Assembly: GCA_011754105.1 (NCBI GenBank)
Contig: JAAKDF010000010.1
Location: forward strand, 1 to 64,000
Source: Serratia symbiotica
GTDB lineage: Bacteria; Pseudomonadota; Gammaproteobacteria; Enterobacterales; Enterobacteriaceae
Reading direction: 5' to 3'
DNA: 64,000 nucleotides
Shown here: positions 8,643 through 21,886 of the stretch, one piece after another
How positions within the stretch are numbered: the first letter of the stretch is position 1
Layout: every line of letters begins with the position of its first letter
The notes under the pieces: generated by a model
Told to the model about the DNA's origin: nothing
The model's input: only the letters and a program-made list of their open reading frames with translations
Databases searched by the model: none
Position numbers and translations under genes: made by a program

Positions 8643-10426
8643 TACTCATTCTCTTGTATTGTGTCGGTTTTTTTTAGTACGTTTATCGCCAGTTCCTGCA
8701 ATGCTGCCGGGTTGGCGAAACTTGGCGCATCTGTCATTAGACAAGCCGCAGCGGTAGTTTTAGGGAAGGCTATCACGTCACGGATGTTGTCAGTTCCGGT
8801 CAGCAGCATCACCAAACGATCCAGGCCAAAAGCCATTCCAGCATGCGGCGGGGTGCCGTATTTCAGCGCGTCGAGCAGGAAGCCAAATTTTTCACGCTGT
8901 TCATTTTCATTGATGCCTAAAATACTGAACACGGTTTGCTGCATTTTACTGTGGTGAATACGCTCTGAACCACCGCCCACTTCGTAACCGTTGATCACCA
9001 TATCGTAAGCATTCGAGATAGCGTTGGTTGGCATGCTAGCCAGTGCTTCTGGGGCCATGTTACAAGGTGCAGTGAATGGATGATGCATTGCCACCAGGCC
9101 ACCATCGCCGTCCTCTTCAAACATCGGGAAGCCAATCACCCATAGCGGTGCCCAACTATCCAGTTTGGTCAGTGCCAGATCACAGCCCAGTTTCAAGCGC
9201 AGCGCACCTAGCGCATCGGTAACGATCTTGATGTTGTCGGCCCCGAAGAACAGAATATCCCCACTTTGAGCGTTGGTGCGCGCCAGAATCGCTTCCAATA
9301 CATCTGCATCAAGGAATTTGGCGATCGGGCTTTGCACACCAGCCAGACCAGTCGAGCGGTCATTCACCTTCAGCCAGGCCAAGCCTTTGGCACCATAAAT
9401 GTTGACAAAAGCGCCATATTCATCGATTAGTTTGCGTGTTAACTGTGCACCACCTGGAACGCAGATCGCCGCTACCCGTCCCTTGGCGTCGTTAGCTGGG
9501 ACGGAAAATATGTTGAACTCGACATCCTTAAACAGATCGGCAACGTCCACCAATTCCAGCGGGTTACGCAAATCCGGTTTATCAGAGCCGTAGCGGCGCA
9601 TCGCTTTTTCAAAGGTGATAACCGGGAATCTCCCCAGATCTACCCCTTTTACCTCCAGCCACAGCTCACGTACCAGTTTTTCCATCACTTCGCGCACTTT
9701 TTCGGCAGTCATGAAAGAGGTCTCAACGTCAATTTGAGTGAATTCCGGCTGGCGATCTGCGCGCAGGTCTTCGTCGCGGAAGCATTTGACTATCTGATAG
9801 TAACGATCAAATCCAGACATCATCAGTAACTGTTTAAACAGCTGAGGGGACTGCGGCAGCGCGTAGAATTTGCCTTTGTGCACACGGCTCGGCACCAGAT
9901 AGTCGCGTGCACCTTCCGGCGTAGCTTTAGTCAGCATCGGCGTTTCGATATCAAGAAAACCGTGGCTGTCCATAAAGTTTCGTACCAGTCTGGTGATTTT
10001 GCTGCGGGTTTTCAGACGTCCAGCCATATCTGGACGTCGCAAATCCAGGTAGCGATATTTCAGACGGGCTTCTTCACTGTTGACTTGATTAGCGTCGAGC
10101 GGCAATGGCTCGGAGTGGTTGATGACCTCCAGTGCATGGGCAAAAACTTCTACTTCACCCGTGGTCATATCTGTATTGATTTTGCTGTCCGGGCGCGCAC
10201 GCACGGTGCCGACGATTTGAATACAGAATTCATTGCGCAGGTTGTATGCCTTGTCGAACGCCGCTTGCTGATCCGGATAGAAGAACACCTGCACGATACC
10301 TGTACAGTCGCGCATATCAATAAAGATCAAACTACCGAGATCGCGTCGGCGGTTGACCCAACCACATAGAGTTACTTTCTGGCCTACATGGGACAGATCC
10401 AACTGCCCGCAATATTCAGTACGCAT
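8642..10426 (-). CDS. aspS: Aspartyl-tRNA synthetase
   Basis: Charges tRNA-Asp with aspartate. The 594-residue class II synthetase is the bacterial type: an N-terminal OB-fold anticodon-binding domain (about 1-105, MRTEYCGQL start), a catalytic core with motif 2 around [18 protein letters not shown], a GAD insertion domain in the middle, and motif 3 at the C-terminus ([13 protein letters not shown]). Length matches E. coli (590). The stop codon overlaps the start of the nudB relic, so the two were co-transcribed. No defects are visible. Confidence 0.97.
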   Translation of the reverse strand: MRTEYCGQLDLSHVGQKVTLCGWVNRRRDLGSLIFIDMRDCTGIVQVFFYPDQQAAFDKAYNLRNEFCIQIVGTVRARPDSKINTDMTTGEVEVFAHALEVINHSEPLPLDANQVNSEEARLKYRYLDLRRPDMAGRLKTRSKITRLVRNFMDSHGFLDIETPMLTKATPEGARDYLVPSRVHKGKFYALPQSPQLFKQLLMMSGFDRYYQIVKCFRDEDLRADRQPEFTQIDVETSFMTAEKVREVMEKLVRELWLEVKGVDLGRFPVITFEKAMRRYGSDKPDLRNPLELVDVADLFKDVEFNIFSVPANDAKGRVAAICVPGGAQLTRKLIDEYGAFVNIYGAKGLAWLKVNDRSTGLAGVQSPIAKFLDADVLEAILARTNAQSGDILFFGADNIKIVTDALGALRLKLGCDLALTKLDSWAPLWVIGFPMFEEDGDGGLVAMHHPFTAPCNMAPEALASMPTNAISNAYDMVINGYEVGGGSERIHHSKMQQTVFSILGINENEQREKFGFLLDALKYGTPPHAGMAFGLDRLVMLLTGTDNIRDVIAFPKTTAAACLMTDAPSFANPAALQELAINVLKKTDTIQENE

Positions 10427-10844
10427 ACGGTATCCTTTTTATACAGCTGATACCGAACCAGGCAGGAGCGCCCTGGCCGCACAGCTATTTCTGATGAACT
10501 CTATTTTTGTTATCCGATCTAAATCTGCCGCATCCCGGCCGTTTCCCTTAAGTGGGAAGATGGCGAGGAAATATTTTTGCACTATTGCTAACCGATAGCG
10601 GCAAATCCCTGATGCATACAGGTCGTTGAAGTAAAAAGTGGTGAAAAGGGGACTATTATAAAGGAAATTCATGCACCAGATAAGGGCGAAAAACGCATGG
10701 TTACCGCGCTAAATGGAGCGCTTTTGTGCGACAAGCCGTCAATTCATCCTGAATTTAACACATACGCTTTGCTAACAGCCTATACCAGTATGCGTATACA
10801 AGAAGGATGGTGAGTACCGCTCAGGGCTAAAATGGCAAATAAAA
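10427..10844. other. Non-coding stretch between aspS and yecE relic
   Basis: About 420 bp. It must contain the aspS promoter (minus strand). yecD, which precedes yecE in E. coli, is not recognisable. No convincing ORF or RNA is seen. Confidence 0.4.
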
Positions 10845-11515
10845 TAACCTAATGGGATATGGTCTAAATGCTTCGCCAAGGCTAAAACTTACTCTTCCAA
10901 ATTTACAAAACGGCATTCTACCCAACCCTTGCCGCACTTGCCTAATCACTTTGGAGCCGCTGCATCAGCGCATTGGCCAACTGTGGCTACAATTACCCGC
11001 CTCCTTTGGCCCCGATGAACTACCAAGAATATGGCAATTCTTTGACACGCTGCCAAAAAGTTCACCTACGGTGTGGAAGTACTTTATCTGGCTTTCTTCG
11101 CCAAGGGGTAGGCGGAACGTCTACTGAATCAGGGGCTACATCAGCGCGGCCTCAATCGGGTAATCCTCGACAGCTGCGCCGTACATCACGCCCTACCCAA
11201 CATCGCCGCAGTGCGCGATGCGCAGCAGAAAAAACCAAAGCTCCCGCGCTCCAGGTGCGCGAACTACTCACTGCCAACCAGTCGCTGGTACGCTTTATCG
11301 GCGGTGACTTATTGGCAGATAACTTGCGCTGGTTCACCGGCTGGAAGCAGAAGATCGTGCTGTAGCAATAGCAGCATCAGCCTTACCTGTTTATCCATAC
11401 ACCGGATAACGGCGATTTACCGCAGCTGGCGCAAAAAATCTGGCAGCAGTTGCGCTAGGTGATCCCTGATCTGTCTGCACCGCCAGACTGGCCGCAACAG
11501 GACGCGCTATTTTGA
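10845..11515 (+). pseudogene. yecE: YecE (DUF72) family pseudogene
   Basis: YecE belongs to the DUF72 family of unknown function. Pieces in three frames match it: RIGQLWLQLPASFGPDELP (10852 frame), a LHQRGLNRVILDS-like piece near 11140, IRDAQQKKPK-like and LTANQSLVRFIGGD (10973 frame), and PYLFIHTPDN near 11385, with a terminal stop at 11513-11515. The N-terminal third (including the start) is missing or unrecognisable, and there are at least three frameshifts and two internal stops. The position before cmoA agrees with the E. coli order yecE-yecN-cmoA; yecN is absent. Confidence 0.8.
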
Positions 11516-11528
11516 CTTCATCACCTAA

Positions 11529-13333
<1,805 letters not shown>

Positions 13334-13459
13334 TAGATAACTCTCCAAATGCTGCTAACTGTATATTGGCAAGGCCTCATTGCTGGCGATGTAGGGTCTG
13401 CGCTAAGAAAGGGGGCAACCAAGGCGAGCGTGTTTGTCATCGTCGCCACCATTTCACCA

Positions 13460-14060
13460 TCCACACAATAATGGCTAAATTCGTTAGGTTAATTGTCGGA
13501 ACAAATAGTGACGACAGCTTTACGATAGCTTATGATGGAAGGCACGGTATAGCCTGAAGAACTGTGTAGTTCCTGAATGCCGATATTGACAAACTTGTAC
13601 ATGTTGCTAAGCCGCGTACCCCGCCATCCGTCATGATCACCTGGCCTGGGTTGGCATGGCGTAAATTGCGCAGCAACGTCAGACCAAACTCAGCATTCTG
13701 CTGTTGCCATGAAGGCAAAATACCTGCCGCACTAAGCTGCTCTAGTTGCTCAAAGTCAATAATCGGGTTCTTGCACATGTCAAATGCTGGATGGAAAGTC
13801 ACAGCCATATTGCCACGCAGTTACATCACTTTATGCATACGCGGCAAGTCTATATTGCCTTCTTCATCTAGCATACCCACTACGACACCAGGTAAACCCA
13901 TATCGCGGATCTGGGCGACATCTTGCTTGATCACCTTAAAATCTAGCGTGCTGTAGCAAAAATCGCCACCGTGCGGACGAACGATAGGGTGTACGGGAAT
14001 AGTTACCCGTACGCGCGCCAAAAGGCGAGTATAGTAGCTAGGCGTCAACCTACACTAAAG
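13460..14060 (-). pseudogene. cutC: CutC copper-homeostasis family pseudogene
   Basis: CutC is a TIM-barrel protein named for copper homeostasis. Reverse-strand pieces match: [18 protein letters not shown] and [14 protein letters not shown]-like (13821-14048), then after a stop AVTFHPAFDMCKNP (13530-13808), and in another frame a terminal [19 protein letters not shown] near 13545-13600. The first barrel strands (about 30 residues) are missing, there is a stop after PRMHKVM, the middle is shortened, and a frameshift follows. It lies after cmoB as expected in Enterobacterales. Confidence 0.85.
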
Positions 14061-14295
14061 CAGCAAATTTCCAATTTTATTATTGTCACCCCAGATAACA
14101 AGCAGCATTTGACGGAAATTGTTGATTTCTTTCGCGGGCAGAAGCATGGGCATCTAATCACTCAATGTTTTCATTATGGCATTTAATTTTGATCAATGGG
14201 AAGAGTATCGTCACAGTGGCAATATATAAATCGGATAAATCATCCCACAATTGAATCGGTGCCGCTATAGTAAGGTGGCTGTTGCGACAGCCATG
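14061..14295. other. Intergenic debris between cutC and yecM relics
   Basis: No gene can be supported; the sequence probably holds eroded ends of the two neighbouring pseudogenes. Confidence 0.3.
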
Positions 14296-14760
14296 TTAGG
14301 ATTTTTCGCTAGTGACGATTTCCATGATGGAGTAAGGATAAAATTTTATCGTAATGCTACCATCGCTGATGTCTAAGCTCGGATTAGGCATTTGATCACC
14401 CTCACCCTGTCGTACACTTTGTTTCAACGTTATCCCCGGTGCTAGCAGCGCTTCATCAGCCAAGTAGCTCAGCGCCCGCGCATGCAATGTATCAGGATCA
14501 CCCCTAAGCAACAGTTCTAAGTGTTCCCAGCCTTCGTGTAGATAGCATTTCCTCCTGGATACGGCAGTGCTACGCAATCTATTAAATACGGTCTCACATT
14601 GACACGTAGCTCGTGCGTTAGCTTTCCCAGCTTACTCCTTCACTTAATACGGTAAAACCCTGGGGATCTACTGCGTTGCCGATTTTCTGCAACGCGAAAT
14701 TTTTCGAGTATAGCTTCTGCATACGCTATTTATCGCCAATTTAAGTTACGCCGCAACCAT
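14296..14760 (-). pseudogene. yecM: YecM (VOC superfamily) pseudogene
   Basis: YecM is a small protein of unknown function with a glyoxalase-like fold. The reverse-strand ORF at 14296-14577 contains HEGWEHLELLLRGDPDTLHA, SYLADEALLAPGI and a PNPSLDISDG/TIKFYPYSIMEIV tail, which matches the C-terminal half of E. coli YecM closely. The N-terminal half is reduced to frame-broken sequence with several stops up to about 14760. Its place between cutC and argS is conserved. Confidence 0.8.
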
Positions 14761-14958
14761 ACTTTGCGTACTGGTCACCTAATAAAAACTTGGTCTGTTT
14801 ACTTTCTTCCCTTCTATTAACTAATTACCACGCTTTAGTGAAGATAGATCTTGCGGTTGATCTTTCATCGCTGGATCCTTGTCAACTGCTGACTCGACAC
14901 ATATAGATCGGTTACAATTACATGCTATTTTATTGGGTCGTCACCCTTTGATCCCCTT

Positions 14959-14987
14959 TTTAAAATCTCGCAGGGACATGGTATAAT
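14959..14987 (+). promoter_or_regulatory. Likely argS promoter
   Basis: A perfect TATAAT hexamer (14982-14987) lies 28 bp before the argS start codon; a weak TTTAAA at 14959-14964 is 17 bp further upstream. Confidence 0.55.
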
Positions 14988-15015
14988 GCCCCGTACTCGT
15001 CATTAAGGTAACTAG

Positions 15016-16746
15016 TTGAATATTCAGTTTTTTCTCTCAGATAAAGTCAACCAGGCACTGATTGCCGCAGGCGCACCAGCCGATTGCGAAGCGCAGGTAC
15101 GTCAGTCAGCCAAAGCTCAATTTGGTAATTACCAGGTCAACGGAGTGATGTCGGCTGCCAAGAAAATTGGCATGCCACCGCGCCAACTGGCAGAAAAAGT
15201 GCTGCAATTGTTGGAGCTTGGTGACATCGCTAGCAAAGTGGAGATCGCTGGCCCCGGCTTTATCAATATTTTCCTGAACAGCGCATGGCTAGCCCGCCAG
15301 ATCGATTGGGTGTTGAACGCCCCAAAACTCGGTGTGACAGCGGTTGAACCGCAAACTATTGTTATCGATTACTCGGCACCAAATGTGGCTAAAGAGATGC
15401 ATGTCGGTCACTTGCGCTCCACCATTATTGGTGACGCTACCGCGCGTACTCTCGAATTTTTGGGTCACAACGTGATCCGCGCTAACCATATAGGCGATTG
15501 GGGCACCCAATTCGGCATGCTGATCGCATATCTAGAAAAAATGCAGAATGAAAATGCCAGCGATATGGGTCTGTCCGATCTGGAACATTTCTATCGCCAA
15601 GCCAAGAATCATTATGATAAAAACAGCGAATTCGCTGCGCGCGCTCGCGACTACGTGGTCAAGCTACAAGGCGGAGACCCTTACTGCCAGAAAATGTGGC
15701 GTAAGCTTGTCGATATCACTATGGCGCAAAACCAGCTTACCTATAACCGCCTGAACGTAACCCTGACCGAAGGCGACGTGATGGGAGAAAGCATCTACAA
15801 CGCAATGCTTCCAGGCATCGTCGCCGATCTGAAGGCCAAAGGTCTGGCGGTAGAAAGCGAAGATGCCACCGTGGTATTCCTTGATGAATACCAGAACAAG
15901 GATGGGGAGTCGATGGGCGTCATCATCCAGAAAAAGGATGGCGGCTATTTATATACCACCACTGATCTCGCCTGTGCCAAATACCGCTACGAAACACTTG
16001 GTGCCAACCGTGTGCTATACTACACAGATTCACGCCAGCATCAGCACCTGATGCAAGCCTGGGCTATCGTGCGCAAAGCAGGGTATGTGCCGGAGTCCGT
16101 TTCACTGGAACACCACTTGTTGGGCATGATGTTAGGCAAAGATGGCAAGCCGTTTAAAACCCGCGATGGTGGAACAGTGAAACTGTCTGATCTGTTAGAT
16201 GAAGCCATCGAACGCGCCGGGCAGTTGATCGCGAGCAAAAATCAACATATGCCAGCACAAGAAATAACACAACTGGCTCGCGTGGTCGGAATCGGCGCAG
16301 TGAAATACTCTGACCTATCAAAAAGCCGCACTACTGACTATATCTTCGACTGGGATAACATGCTGGCCTTCGAAGGCAATACCGCACCTTATATGCAATA
16401 CGCCTATACCCGCATCGTGTCGGTATTCAAACGCGCCGGGATTAACAAAAGCAACCTAACCATGATGCTGGTAATAAGCGAAGAGCATGAAATCGCCCTA
16501 GCAACGCGCCTACTACAGTTTGAAGAGGCACTCACTGCGGTAGCGCGTGAAGGTACACCGCATATCATGTGTAGCTACCTGTACGAGTTGGCTGGGCTGT
16601 TCTCCAGCTTCTACGAACACTGCCAGATCCTCAATGGCAACAATGAAGTAGTGCGTCAGAGTCGCTTAAAGTTGGCTCTGCTGACATCCAGAACACTGAA
16701 AACCGGCCTAGATACGTTGGGTATCGAAACCGTTGAACGCATGTGA
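15016..16746 (+). CDS. argS: Arginyl-tRNA synthetase
   Basis: Charges tRNA-Arg. The 576-residue class I synthetase is the usual length (577 in E. coli). It has the N-terminal Add-1 domain ([21 protein letters not shown]), the HIGH-type motif as HVGHLRS in the [10 protein letters not shown] context, and a C-terminal anticodon-binding domain ending [13 protein letters not shown]. The start codon is TTG rather than ATG. The start is fixed by the match of the first residues. It is monocistronic, at the end of the 41-minute-like block. Confidence 0.97.
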   Translation: MNIQFFLSDKVNQALIAAGAPADCEAQVRQSAKAQFGNYQVNGVMSAAKKIGMPPRQLAEKVLQLLELGDIASKVEIAGPGFINIFLNSAWLARQIDWVLNAPKLGVTAVEPQTIVIDYSAPNVAKEMHVGHLRSTIIGDATARTLEFLGHNVIRANHIGDWGTQFGMLIAYLEKMQNENASDMGLSDLEHFYRQAKNHYDKNSEFAARARDYVVKLQGGDPYCQKMWRKLVDITMAQNQLTYNRLNVTLTEGDVMGESIYNAMLPGIVADLKAKGLAVESEDATVVFLDEYQNKDGESMGVIIQKKDGGYLYTTTDLACAKYRYETLGANRVLYYTDSRQHQHLMQAWAIVRKAGYVPESVSLEHHLLGMMLGKDGKPFKTRDGGTVKLSDLLDEAIERAGQLIASKNQHMPAQEITQLARVVGIGAVKYSDLSKSRTTDYIFDWDNMLAFEGNTAPYMQYAYTRIVSVFKRAGINKSNLTMMLVISEEHEIALATRLLQFEEALTAVAREGTPHIMCSYLYELAGLFSSFYEHCQILNGNNEVVRQSRLKLALLTSRTLKTGLDTLGIETVERM

Positions 16747-17058
16747 GGCATGTCGTTCGCTAGATAGCAAAAAGGGTCACCATGGTGGCTGAGGCTGGAT
16801 AAATTATCACGGCATCTAGTTCTTGTGCATGAAGTATATAGATTAGCCTGCCACAGAAAGTTTATGGCGCACTGGGTACCCATCAGGTACTAGCATACTT
16901 TGGGTAATTGCGCCGCTATTTATCACCATGACAAGGGTAAAAATGCTTTTAAACCAAAATTTTATGGGAAGAAAAAGTCGCGGAGATATCTTACTATAGT
17001 AGGGAATATTGCTAAGATTATGCTACCCTAAAGTATAACAACAGGTTTGCAGATTTAA
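16747..17058. other. Non-coding stretch downstream of argS
   Basis: About 310 bp with no recognisable gene. It joins the argS block to the WbuC-like relic and uvrD, which are far from argS in E. coli, so a rearrangement junction probably lies here. No IS end is visible. Confidence 0.35.
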
Positions 17059-17556
17059 TTGATGAAACAGATTACCGCCCATGAAATGACCACGATCAGT
17101 GAACAGGATGCCCATGTATCCCGCTTGCGCTCGCACCGTACATTACACCAAGATTTAACCGACCCGGTGCAACGTATGGCGATCGCTATGGAGCTAGGGC
17201 ACCTATATGCGCCAGCATCGCCATCCACAAACATGGACGTTAATGACGCCGCTATGTGGCCGTTTTGTAGCGCTACAGTTCAGCAATGACAGCGTAGTGA
17301 CGCAACGCACTCTGCTTTGAGAAGAAAACAAAGTGCTGTAGGGATGCTGCCATTGACCTGGCATGCAATGCTGTCGGTCTATCCAGGTGGCGTGTTGTTC
17401 GAAGTGAGACAAGGCCCTTATCTGCAGGCACTCACGGAAGAAGACTATATGCACTGGGCGCTACCGGAGGGAGGAGAAGGGATTGAAGCGGTGATGCGTT
17501 GGTACACCAACGCGCAGCTCGGTGACCAAGTATACTATGCAAACTTGAAGCCTTAG
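17059..17556 (+). pseudogene. WbuC-family cupin pseudogene
   Basis: Two ORFs in different frames make up a protein resembling the WbuC family of small cupin-fold metalloproteins. The first (17059-17289) reads RLRSHRTLHQDLTDPVQRMA; the second (17317-17556) reads LTWHAMLSVYPGGVLFEVRQ and GPYLQALTEEDY. Between them lies a stop and a shift. The metal-binding segment, PHRHPH in relatives, is lost (APASPSTN). The family assignment comes from remembered motifs and is moderately sure; function is not established. Confidence 0.65.
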
Positions 17557-17643
17557 TATTGTGTGGCTGTGATAGCCCCCAGGTGCTGTTGCTGCCGGGC
17601 TTTAGCTATTAAGCCAAAAATTAACTAATGGACATTTCTCCTG

Positions 17644-19806
17644 CTACACCCTTTCCAGCCGGGCATACGCCGCCACCAGCCATTTGATGCCTTCCCCAGG
17701 GAAGGCGATCTGCAATCGGCTGCGTTCGCCGTTGCCTTCCAGATTGACGATGGTACCTTCACCAAATTTAGGATGTTGTACGCGTTGGCCCAGCTTGTAG
17801 CCGGTTTCGTTTTCACTGATTTGTATTCCCATACGGCGGTGGTTAACAGGGCGTGACACGCTAGCGCGCTGCCGTACTTCTTCCACACAGTGTTCTGGCA
17901 ATTCGCTGATAAAGCGTGAAGGTCGGTGATAGACCTCTTTACCGTACAGACGACGTGTTTCGGCGTAGGTCAGCGTCAATTTTTGCATGGCGCGCGTTAC
18001 GCCCACGTAGGCCAGACGGCGTTCCTCCTCCAGCCGACCGCTTTCGTCTAGGGACATCTGGCTTGGAAACATACCTTCTTCCATACCGACGATAAACACC
18101 AGCGGGAACTCCAGCCCCTTGGACGAGTGCAAAGTCATTAACTGCACCGCGTCCTGATAGGCAGCGGCTTGGCCTTCGCCTACCTCCAGCGCAGCGTGCG
18201 ATAAAAACGCTTGTAGCGGCATCAGATCCTGATCTTCTTCCTGATAGTTATACTGGCGCGTCGCCGTCACCAGTTCCTCCAGGTTTTCGATACGTGTCTG
18301 ACCTTTTTCGCCCTTCTCCTGCTGATACATGACAAACAACCCAGAGTCGCGGATCACCCGATCGGTCTGGATATGCAGCGACATCTCGGCGGTTTCATGC
18401 GCTAATGAATCCACCAGTTCGGTAAAGCGTTGCAGTGCGGAGGCTGCACGGCCAGCCAAGACTTTTTCGTGCAGCAGTTCACGCGTTGCCCGCCACAGCG
18501 TTAGTTGGCGATCGCGTGCTGCCTGACGCACCACGTCAAGGGTACGTCCGCCGATACCACGCGTCGGGGTATTGACCACCTGTTCAAAGGCTGCATCGTC
18601 GTTACGGTTGGATATCAGGCGCAGGTAAGCCAGCGCATCCTTAATTTCTTGACGTTCAAAGAAGCGCTGACCACCGTAAATGCGGTACGACATGGCGGCC
18701 TGCAACAATGCTTCCTCCAGCACCCGCGACTGGGCGTTGCTGCGGTAGAGGATCGCGCAGTCGTTTAGTTTACCGCCATTTTCCTGCCAGGGTTTGATGC
18801 GGTTGACCACGAAACGCGCCTCGTCAAGCTCGTTGAAGGCACAGTAGATTGAAATGGGTTCACCTTGGCCACCATTGGTCCACAGGTTTTTGCCCATGCG
18901 CCAAGCGTTATGAGCGATCAGGGTGTTAGCCGCCTCCAGGATATTGCTAGTGGAGCGGTAGTTCTGCTCTAGACGGATGGTTTTTGCACCGGGAAAGTCC
19001 TTTAAGAAGCGCTGGATGTTTTCTACCTGTGCGCCGCGCCAGCCATAGATCGACTGATCATCGTCGCCAACGATCATCACGTTGCTGTTGCTACCCGTGA
19101 GCAGGCGGATCCAGGCATATTGGATGCTGTTGGTATCTTGGAACTCGTCTACCAGCACATTAGTGAAGCGCTCGCGGTAATGGTTGAGGATATGCGGTTT
19201 GTTCATCCACAGCTCGTGGGCGCGCAGCAGCAACTCGGCGAAGTCCACCAGCCCGGCGCGATCGCAAGCATCCTGGTAAGCATGATAGATACGCAGCCAG
19301 GTTGTTTCCACCGGGTTATTATAGGTTTTAATGTTTTGCGGGCGCAGACCTTCATCTTTCTTGCTGTTGATATACCACATTGCCTGGCGCGGAGACCACT
19401 TTTTCTCGTCTATATTCAACGCGTTTACGATGCGTTTGATCATCCGAAGTTGGTCGTCTCTGTCGAGGATCTGGAAGTCTTGTGGCAGATTGGATTCTAT
19501 ATGATGTGCGCGTAGCAAACGATGCGCTAGCCCGTGGAAAGTACCGATCCATATGCCACCCTGGCTGGTACCGATCACTTTTTCGATGCGGATGCGCATT
19601 TCCGATGCGGCCTTGTTGGTAAAGGTCACCGCCATGATCGAGTACGGCGAGCAGTTCTCTACCGACAGCAGCCAGGCGATGCGATGTACCAGTACCCTGG
19701 TTTTACCGCTGCCTGCACCGGCCAGAACCAACAGGTTACAACGCGGTGCCGCCACGGCTTCACGTTGTTTTTCATTTAGGCTGTCGAAGAGACGTGAGAC
19801 GTCCAT
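17644..19806 (-). CDS. uvrD: DNA helicase II UvrD
   Basis: Superfamily 1A 3'-5' helicase used in mismatch repair and nucleotide excision repair and in removing RecA filaments. From MDVSRLFDSL at 19806 the protein has 720 residues, the E. coli length; a start 9 bp upstream is possible but has no homology. Walker A is GAGSGKT (30-36), motif II is VDEFQD, and later motifs DDDQSIYGWRGA, TRGIGGRTLD and LAYVGVTRA are intact. The C-terminal Tudor-like tail (GQRVQHPKFGEGTIVNLEG) is complete. It is downstream of yigB, an order conserved in E. coli. Confidence 0.97.
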   Translation of the reverse strand: MDVSRLFDSLNEKQREAVAAPRCNLLVLAGAGSGKTRVLVHRIAWLLSVENCSPYSIMAVTFTNKAASEMRIRIEKVIGTSQGGIWIGTFHGLAHRLLRAHHIESNLPQDFQILDRDDQLRMIKRIVNALNIDEKKWSPRQAMWYINSKKDEGLRPQNIKTYNNPVETTWLRIYHAYQDACDRAGLVDFAELLLRAHELWMNKPHILNHYRERFTNVLVDEFQDTNSIQYAWIRLLTGSNSNVMIVGDDDQSIYGWRGAQVENIQRFLKDFPGAKTIRLEQNYRSTSNILEAANTLIAHNAWRMGKNLWTNGGQGEPISIYCAFNELDEARFVVNRIKPWQENGGKLNDCAILYRSNAQSRVLEEALLQAAMSYRIYGGQRFFERQEIKDALAYLRLISNRNDDAAFEQVVNTPTRGIGGRTLDVVRQAARDRQLTLWRATRELLHEKVLAGRAASALQRFTELVDSLAHETAEMSLHIQTDRVIRDSGLFVMYQQEKGEKGQTRIENLEELVTATRQYNYQEEDQDLMPLQAFLSHAALEVGEGQAAAYQDAVQLMTLHSSKGLEFPLVFIVGMEEGMFPSQMSLDESGRLEEERRLAYVGVTRAMQKLTLTYAETRRLYGKEVYHRPSRFISELPEHCVEEVRQRASVSRPVNHRRMGIQISENETGYKLGQRVQHPKFGEGTIVNLEGNGERSRLQIAFPGEGIKWLVAAYARLERV

Positions 19807-19885
19807 AGGCACCATTAATATTGGTAAGGGAAAACCCTGGAAGACAGAATTCCTACTAGGAATTTATACAGACTACCAGTATGGA

Positions 19886-20602
19886 TTATAGCAATGCTGC
19901 CAGCGATGCCAACTGCGAAATTTCAATGTGTGGCAGCAAGCGGCTGTCGGCGGACTGCATTAGACAGCGTTGATGCTCGTTAATCCAGCAGGCTTGAAAG
20001 CCCGAACGCAACGCCCCAGCGATGTCGGTGGTCAGATTGTCGCCCACATGGAGGATCTGTCTAGCCGCGACTCCCAGACGATCTCTAGCCAACTGGTACA
20101 TGTCCTTATAAGGTTTAGCGCGGCCATCCGGCCCGGCACGCAGCACGAATTGGAAGTAGTCGCCCAGCCCGCACAACGCCGGATCGGCATTGCCGTTGGT
20201 GATCGCCACCAGCGGGTAGCGTTCTCCCAACGCCTTCAGGGTGGCGTGAGTCGTCGCTGGCACCTCAATGCGGCTGCGCCAAAGCGCAAAGTTTTGCATT
20301 GCCGCATCGGCACCGATGGTGGCTTCAGCGTCACTTAGCGCCTCTCGGCTCAGTGCCAGATGGATAGCACGCCAGCGCCACTGAGTTACATCGTGGTAAA
20401 TCTCTGGCTGTTGCTCACACAGTTCCTGACGCAGGCGGTAAAGGTCTGTCGACTGGAAGCTGCTCAAGCGAGGATGGTAACTTTGCAAAAAAGCCATTGA
20501 TTGCTGCTCAGTTTGCCTGATAGCTGGGCGGTTGTCGTACAGCGTATCGTCCAGATCGAAGGTCAGCGCGGCTATCTGGCGCGGCGGACGGTAAAAATGC
20601 AT
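19886..20602 (-). CDS. yigB: HAD phosphatase YigB (FMN phosphatase)
   Basis: Haloacid-dehalogenase phosphatase; E. coli YigB dephosphorylates FMN to riboflavin. The 238-residue length equals E. coli. Motif I is DLDDTLYD (D16, D18), motif II is AITNGN, and motif IV is HVGDNLTTD. The stop/start join with xerC overlaps by one base, so it belongs to the dapF-yigA-xerC-yigB operon. It is the only complete gene between dapF and uvrD. Confidence 0.95.
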   Translation of the reverse strand: MHFYRPPRQIAALTFDLDDTLYDNRPAIRQTEQQSMAFLQSYHPRLSSFQSTDLYRLRQELCEQQPEIYHDVTQWRWRAIHLALSREALSDAEATIGADAAMQNFALWRSRIEVPATTHATLKALGERYPLVAITNGNADPALCGLGDYFQFVLRAGPDGRAKPYKDMYQLARDRLGVAARQILHVGDNLTTDIAGALRSGFQACWINEHQRCLMQSADSRLLPHIEISQLASLAALL

Positions 20603-21186
20603 TAGGATTTCCCCCGTTTGGCACGTGGATGCGCGGCATCGTACACTTTTGCCAGATATTGAAAGTCGAGGTGGGTATAAATTTGGATGGTGGTCAGGTT
20701 AGTATGGCCAAGCAGTTTCTGCACTGCGCGCAGATCTCCATTGGATTCCAGCATATGGGTGGCAAACGAGTGGCTCAGCTTGTGCGGATGAATATCGATG
20801 TCTAGCAATGGGTTCATTTCATCGACGTTGATATTTTTTGACAGGCGGCGGCCGCAGCGTGGCGTGCGAATTACTTTGGCGGGGTTGGCATTTAGCACGC
20901 CATGGCTGGTTAGCCAGTTGATAAAGCTGCGCAACGATGACAGACGCAACGCCAGGATGGCAGCCTGTAGGACAGTGCGTTTGCTACGCACTACCAGCAA
21001 ATGCGCACCTAGGCGGCGTCCAGTGACGCCAATTTGCTTACGCCGATGATTTTGTGCCAGCAACATCAACGCCTGAAGTTGATGCGCATAGTTGAGCTGC
21101 GGTAGCGGGCTGAGTTGGCGTTCCACCTTTAGATAGCGCAGGAATGCATCCACTGGCAGTTGCAAACTAGCCATGAGTGGGGTCAT
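20602..21186 (-). pseudogene. xerC: XerC tyrosine recombinase with internal deletion
   Basis: XerC works with XerD at dif to resolve chromosome dimers. The reading frame is open, but from the start MTPLMASL (21186) it encodes only 194 residues against 298 in E. coli. The N-terminal SAM-like domain is present in diverged form. The sequence then jumps from [11 protein letters not shown] straight to [12 protein letters not shown], so about 95 residues are missing, including the catalytic Arg of the GLRLSE region and the beta-hairpin Lys. The next catalytic Arg (HPHKLRHS in E. coli) is Ser. H240- and H266-equivalents and the Tyr of QIYTHLDF remain. It cannot catalyse strand exchange. The start overlaps the yigA stop (ATGA). 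Confidence 0.9.
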
Positions 21187-21886
21187 GCGCGTTCGATCCA
21201 ATGTTCCAGCAGTGTTGGCAGCATTAGTGCCAACTGATTTAGTATTACCGTACCCATACCTGGTTGATAGTATTGCGTGTCACGGTGGCTGAAAATCACC
21301 ATGCCCAGTTTCCCTGCGTCGCCCAGCATTTACAATGCCACCGAACCGACCTGTTTGGCTTGCGGTAATAGAAGCAGCAATTAGGCGCCATTCAAACAAC
21401 CAAGGAAATGCAGCTCATTGCCCAGACGCTGAATGCGCAGAGGTTCAAACGCAGAACGCGTCAGCGCCAGATAAGTAAAATCGGAAGGTACGCCAATGTT
21501 CCAGCGATCGGAAAACAGCTGGATATTGGCACTGGCAAAGCCGAAACCGCGCGCCCAGCGTTGCAAACGATTAAGCATGTCCTGCAAGCTGTCGGCAGTT
21601 ATCAGGCTAGCTTGCAGATGTAGTAGGCTGGTAAACAGGGTTTCGTTGGCGTTGGCTTGCTCCATCAAAAGGGTTATTTCCTTTTCTAGTTAGTTGACGT
21701 GATTACGTTTGCGAGCCCGGTGCTATTTAACCAGGATACAGTGCCACGCACCGGATGGGGAACACGTATTTGTTTAACCCTACGCGCATTGTGAATAAAT
21801 AAATCTGGGTTTTGCAGCAGATACTGCATTGCGGTGTCGTCATCCAGCGCAATACTTGTGATGCTTTGCTCTTCTACGTTTTTCAT
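21183..21886 (-). pseudogene. yigA: YigA (DUF484) pseudogene
   Basis: YigA is a GAF-like DUF484 protein of unknown function encoded between dapF and xerC. The first ORF (21686-21886) ends at VITSTN after VPHPVRGTVS. The second (21381-21668) carries LLMEQANANETLF, RLQRWARGFGF and EPLRIQRLGNELHFLG. A third, beyond a TAG after CLNGA, holds LLLLLPQAKQVGSVA, the [13 protein letters not shown] part and a terminal LLEHWIERA. There are thus at least one frameshift and two nonsense codons. The start overlaps dapF by 4 bp and the stop overlaps xerC. Confidence 0.88.

Noticed and set aside
19120-19515. 131-codon ORF antisense to uvrD
   Set aside because: It lies wholly inside the intact uvrD gene on the opposite strand and shows no family motifs; it is a frame shadow.
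20602-21186. Possible phage integrase from the tyrosine-recombinase motifs
   Set aside because: Position between yigA and yigB and the matching ends ([10 protein letters not shown]..., [12 protein letters not shown]) show it is chromosomal xerC.
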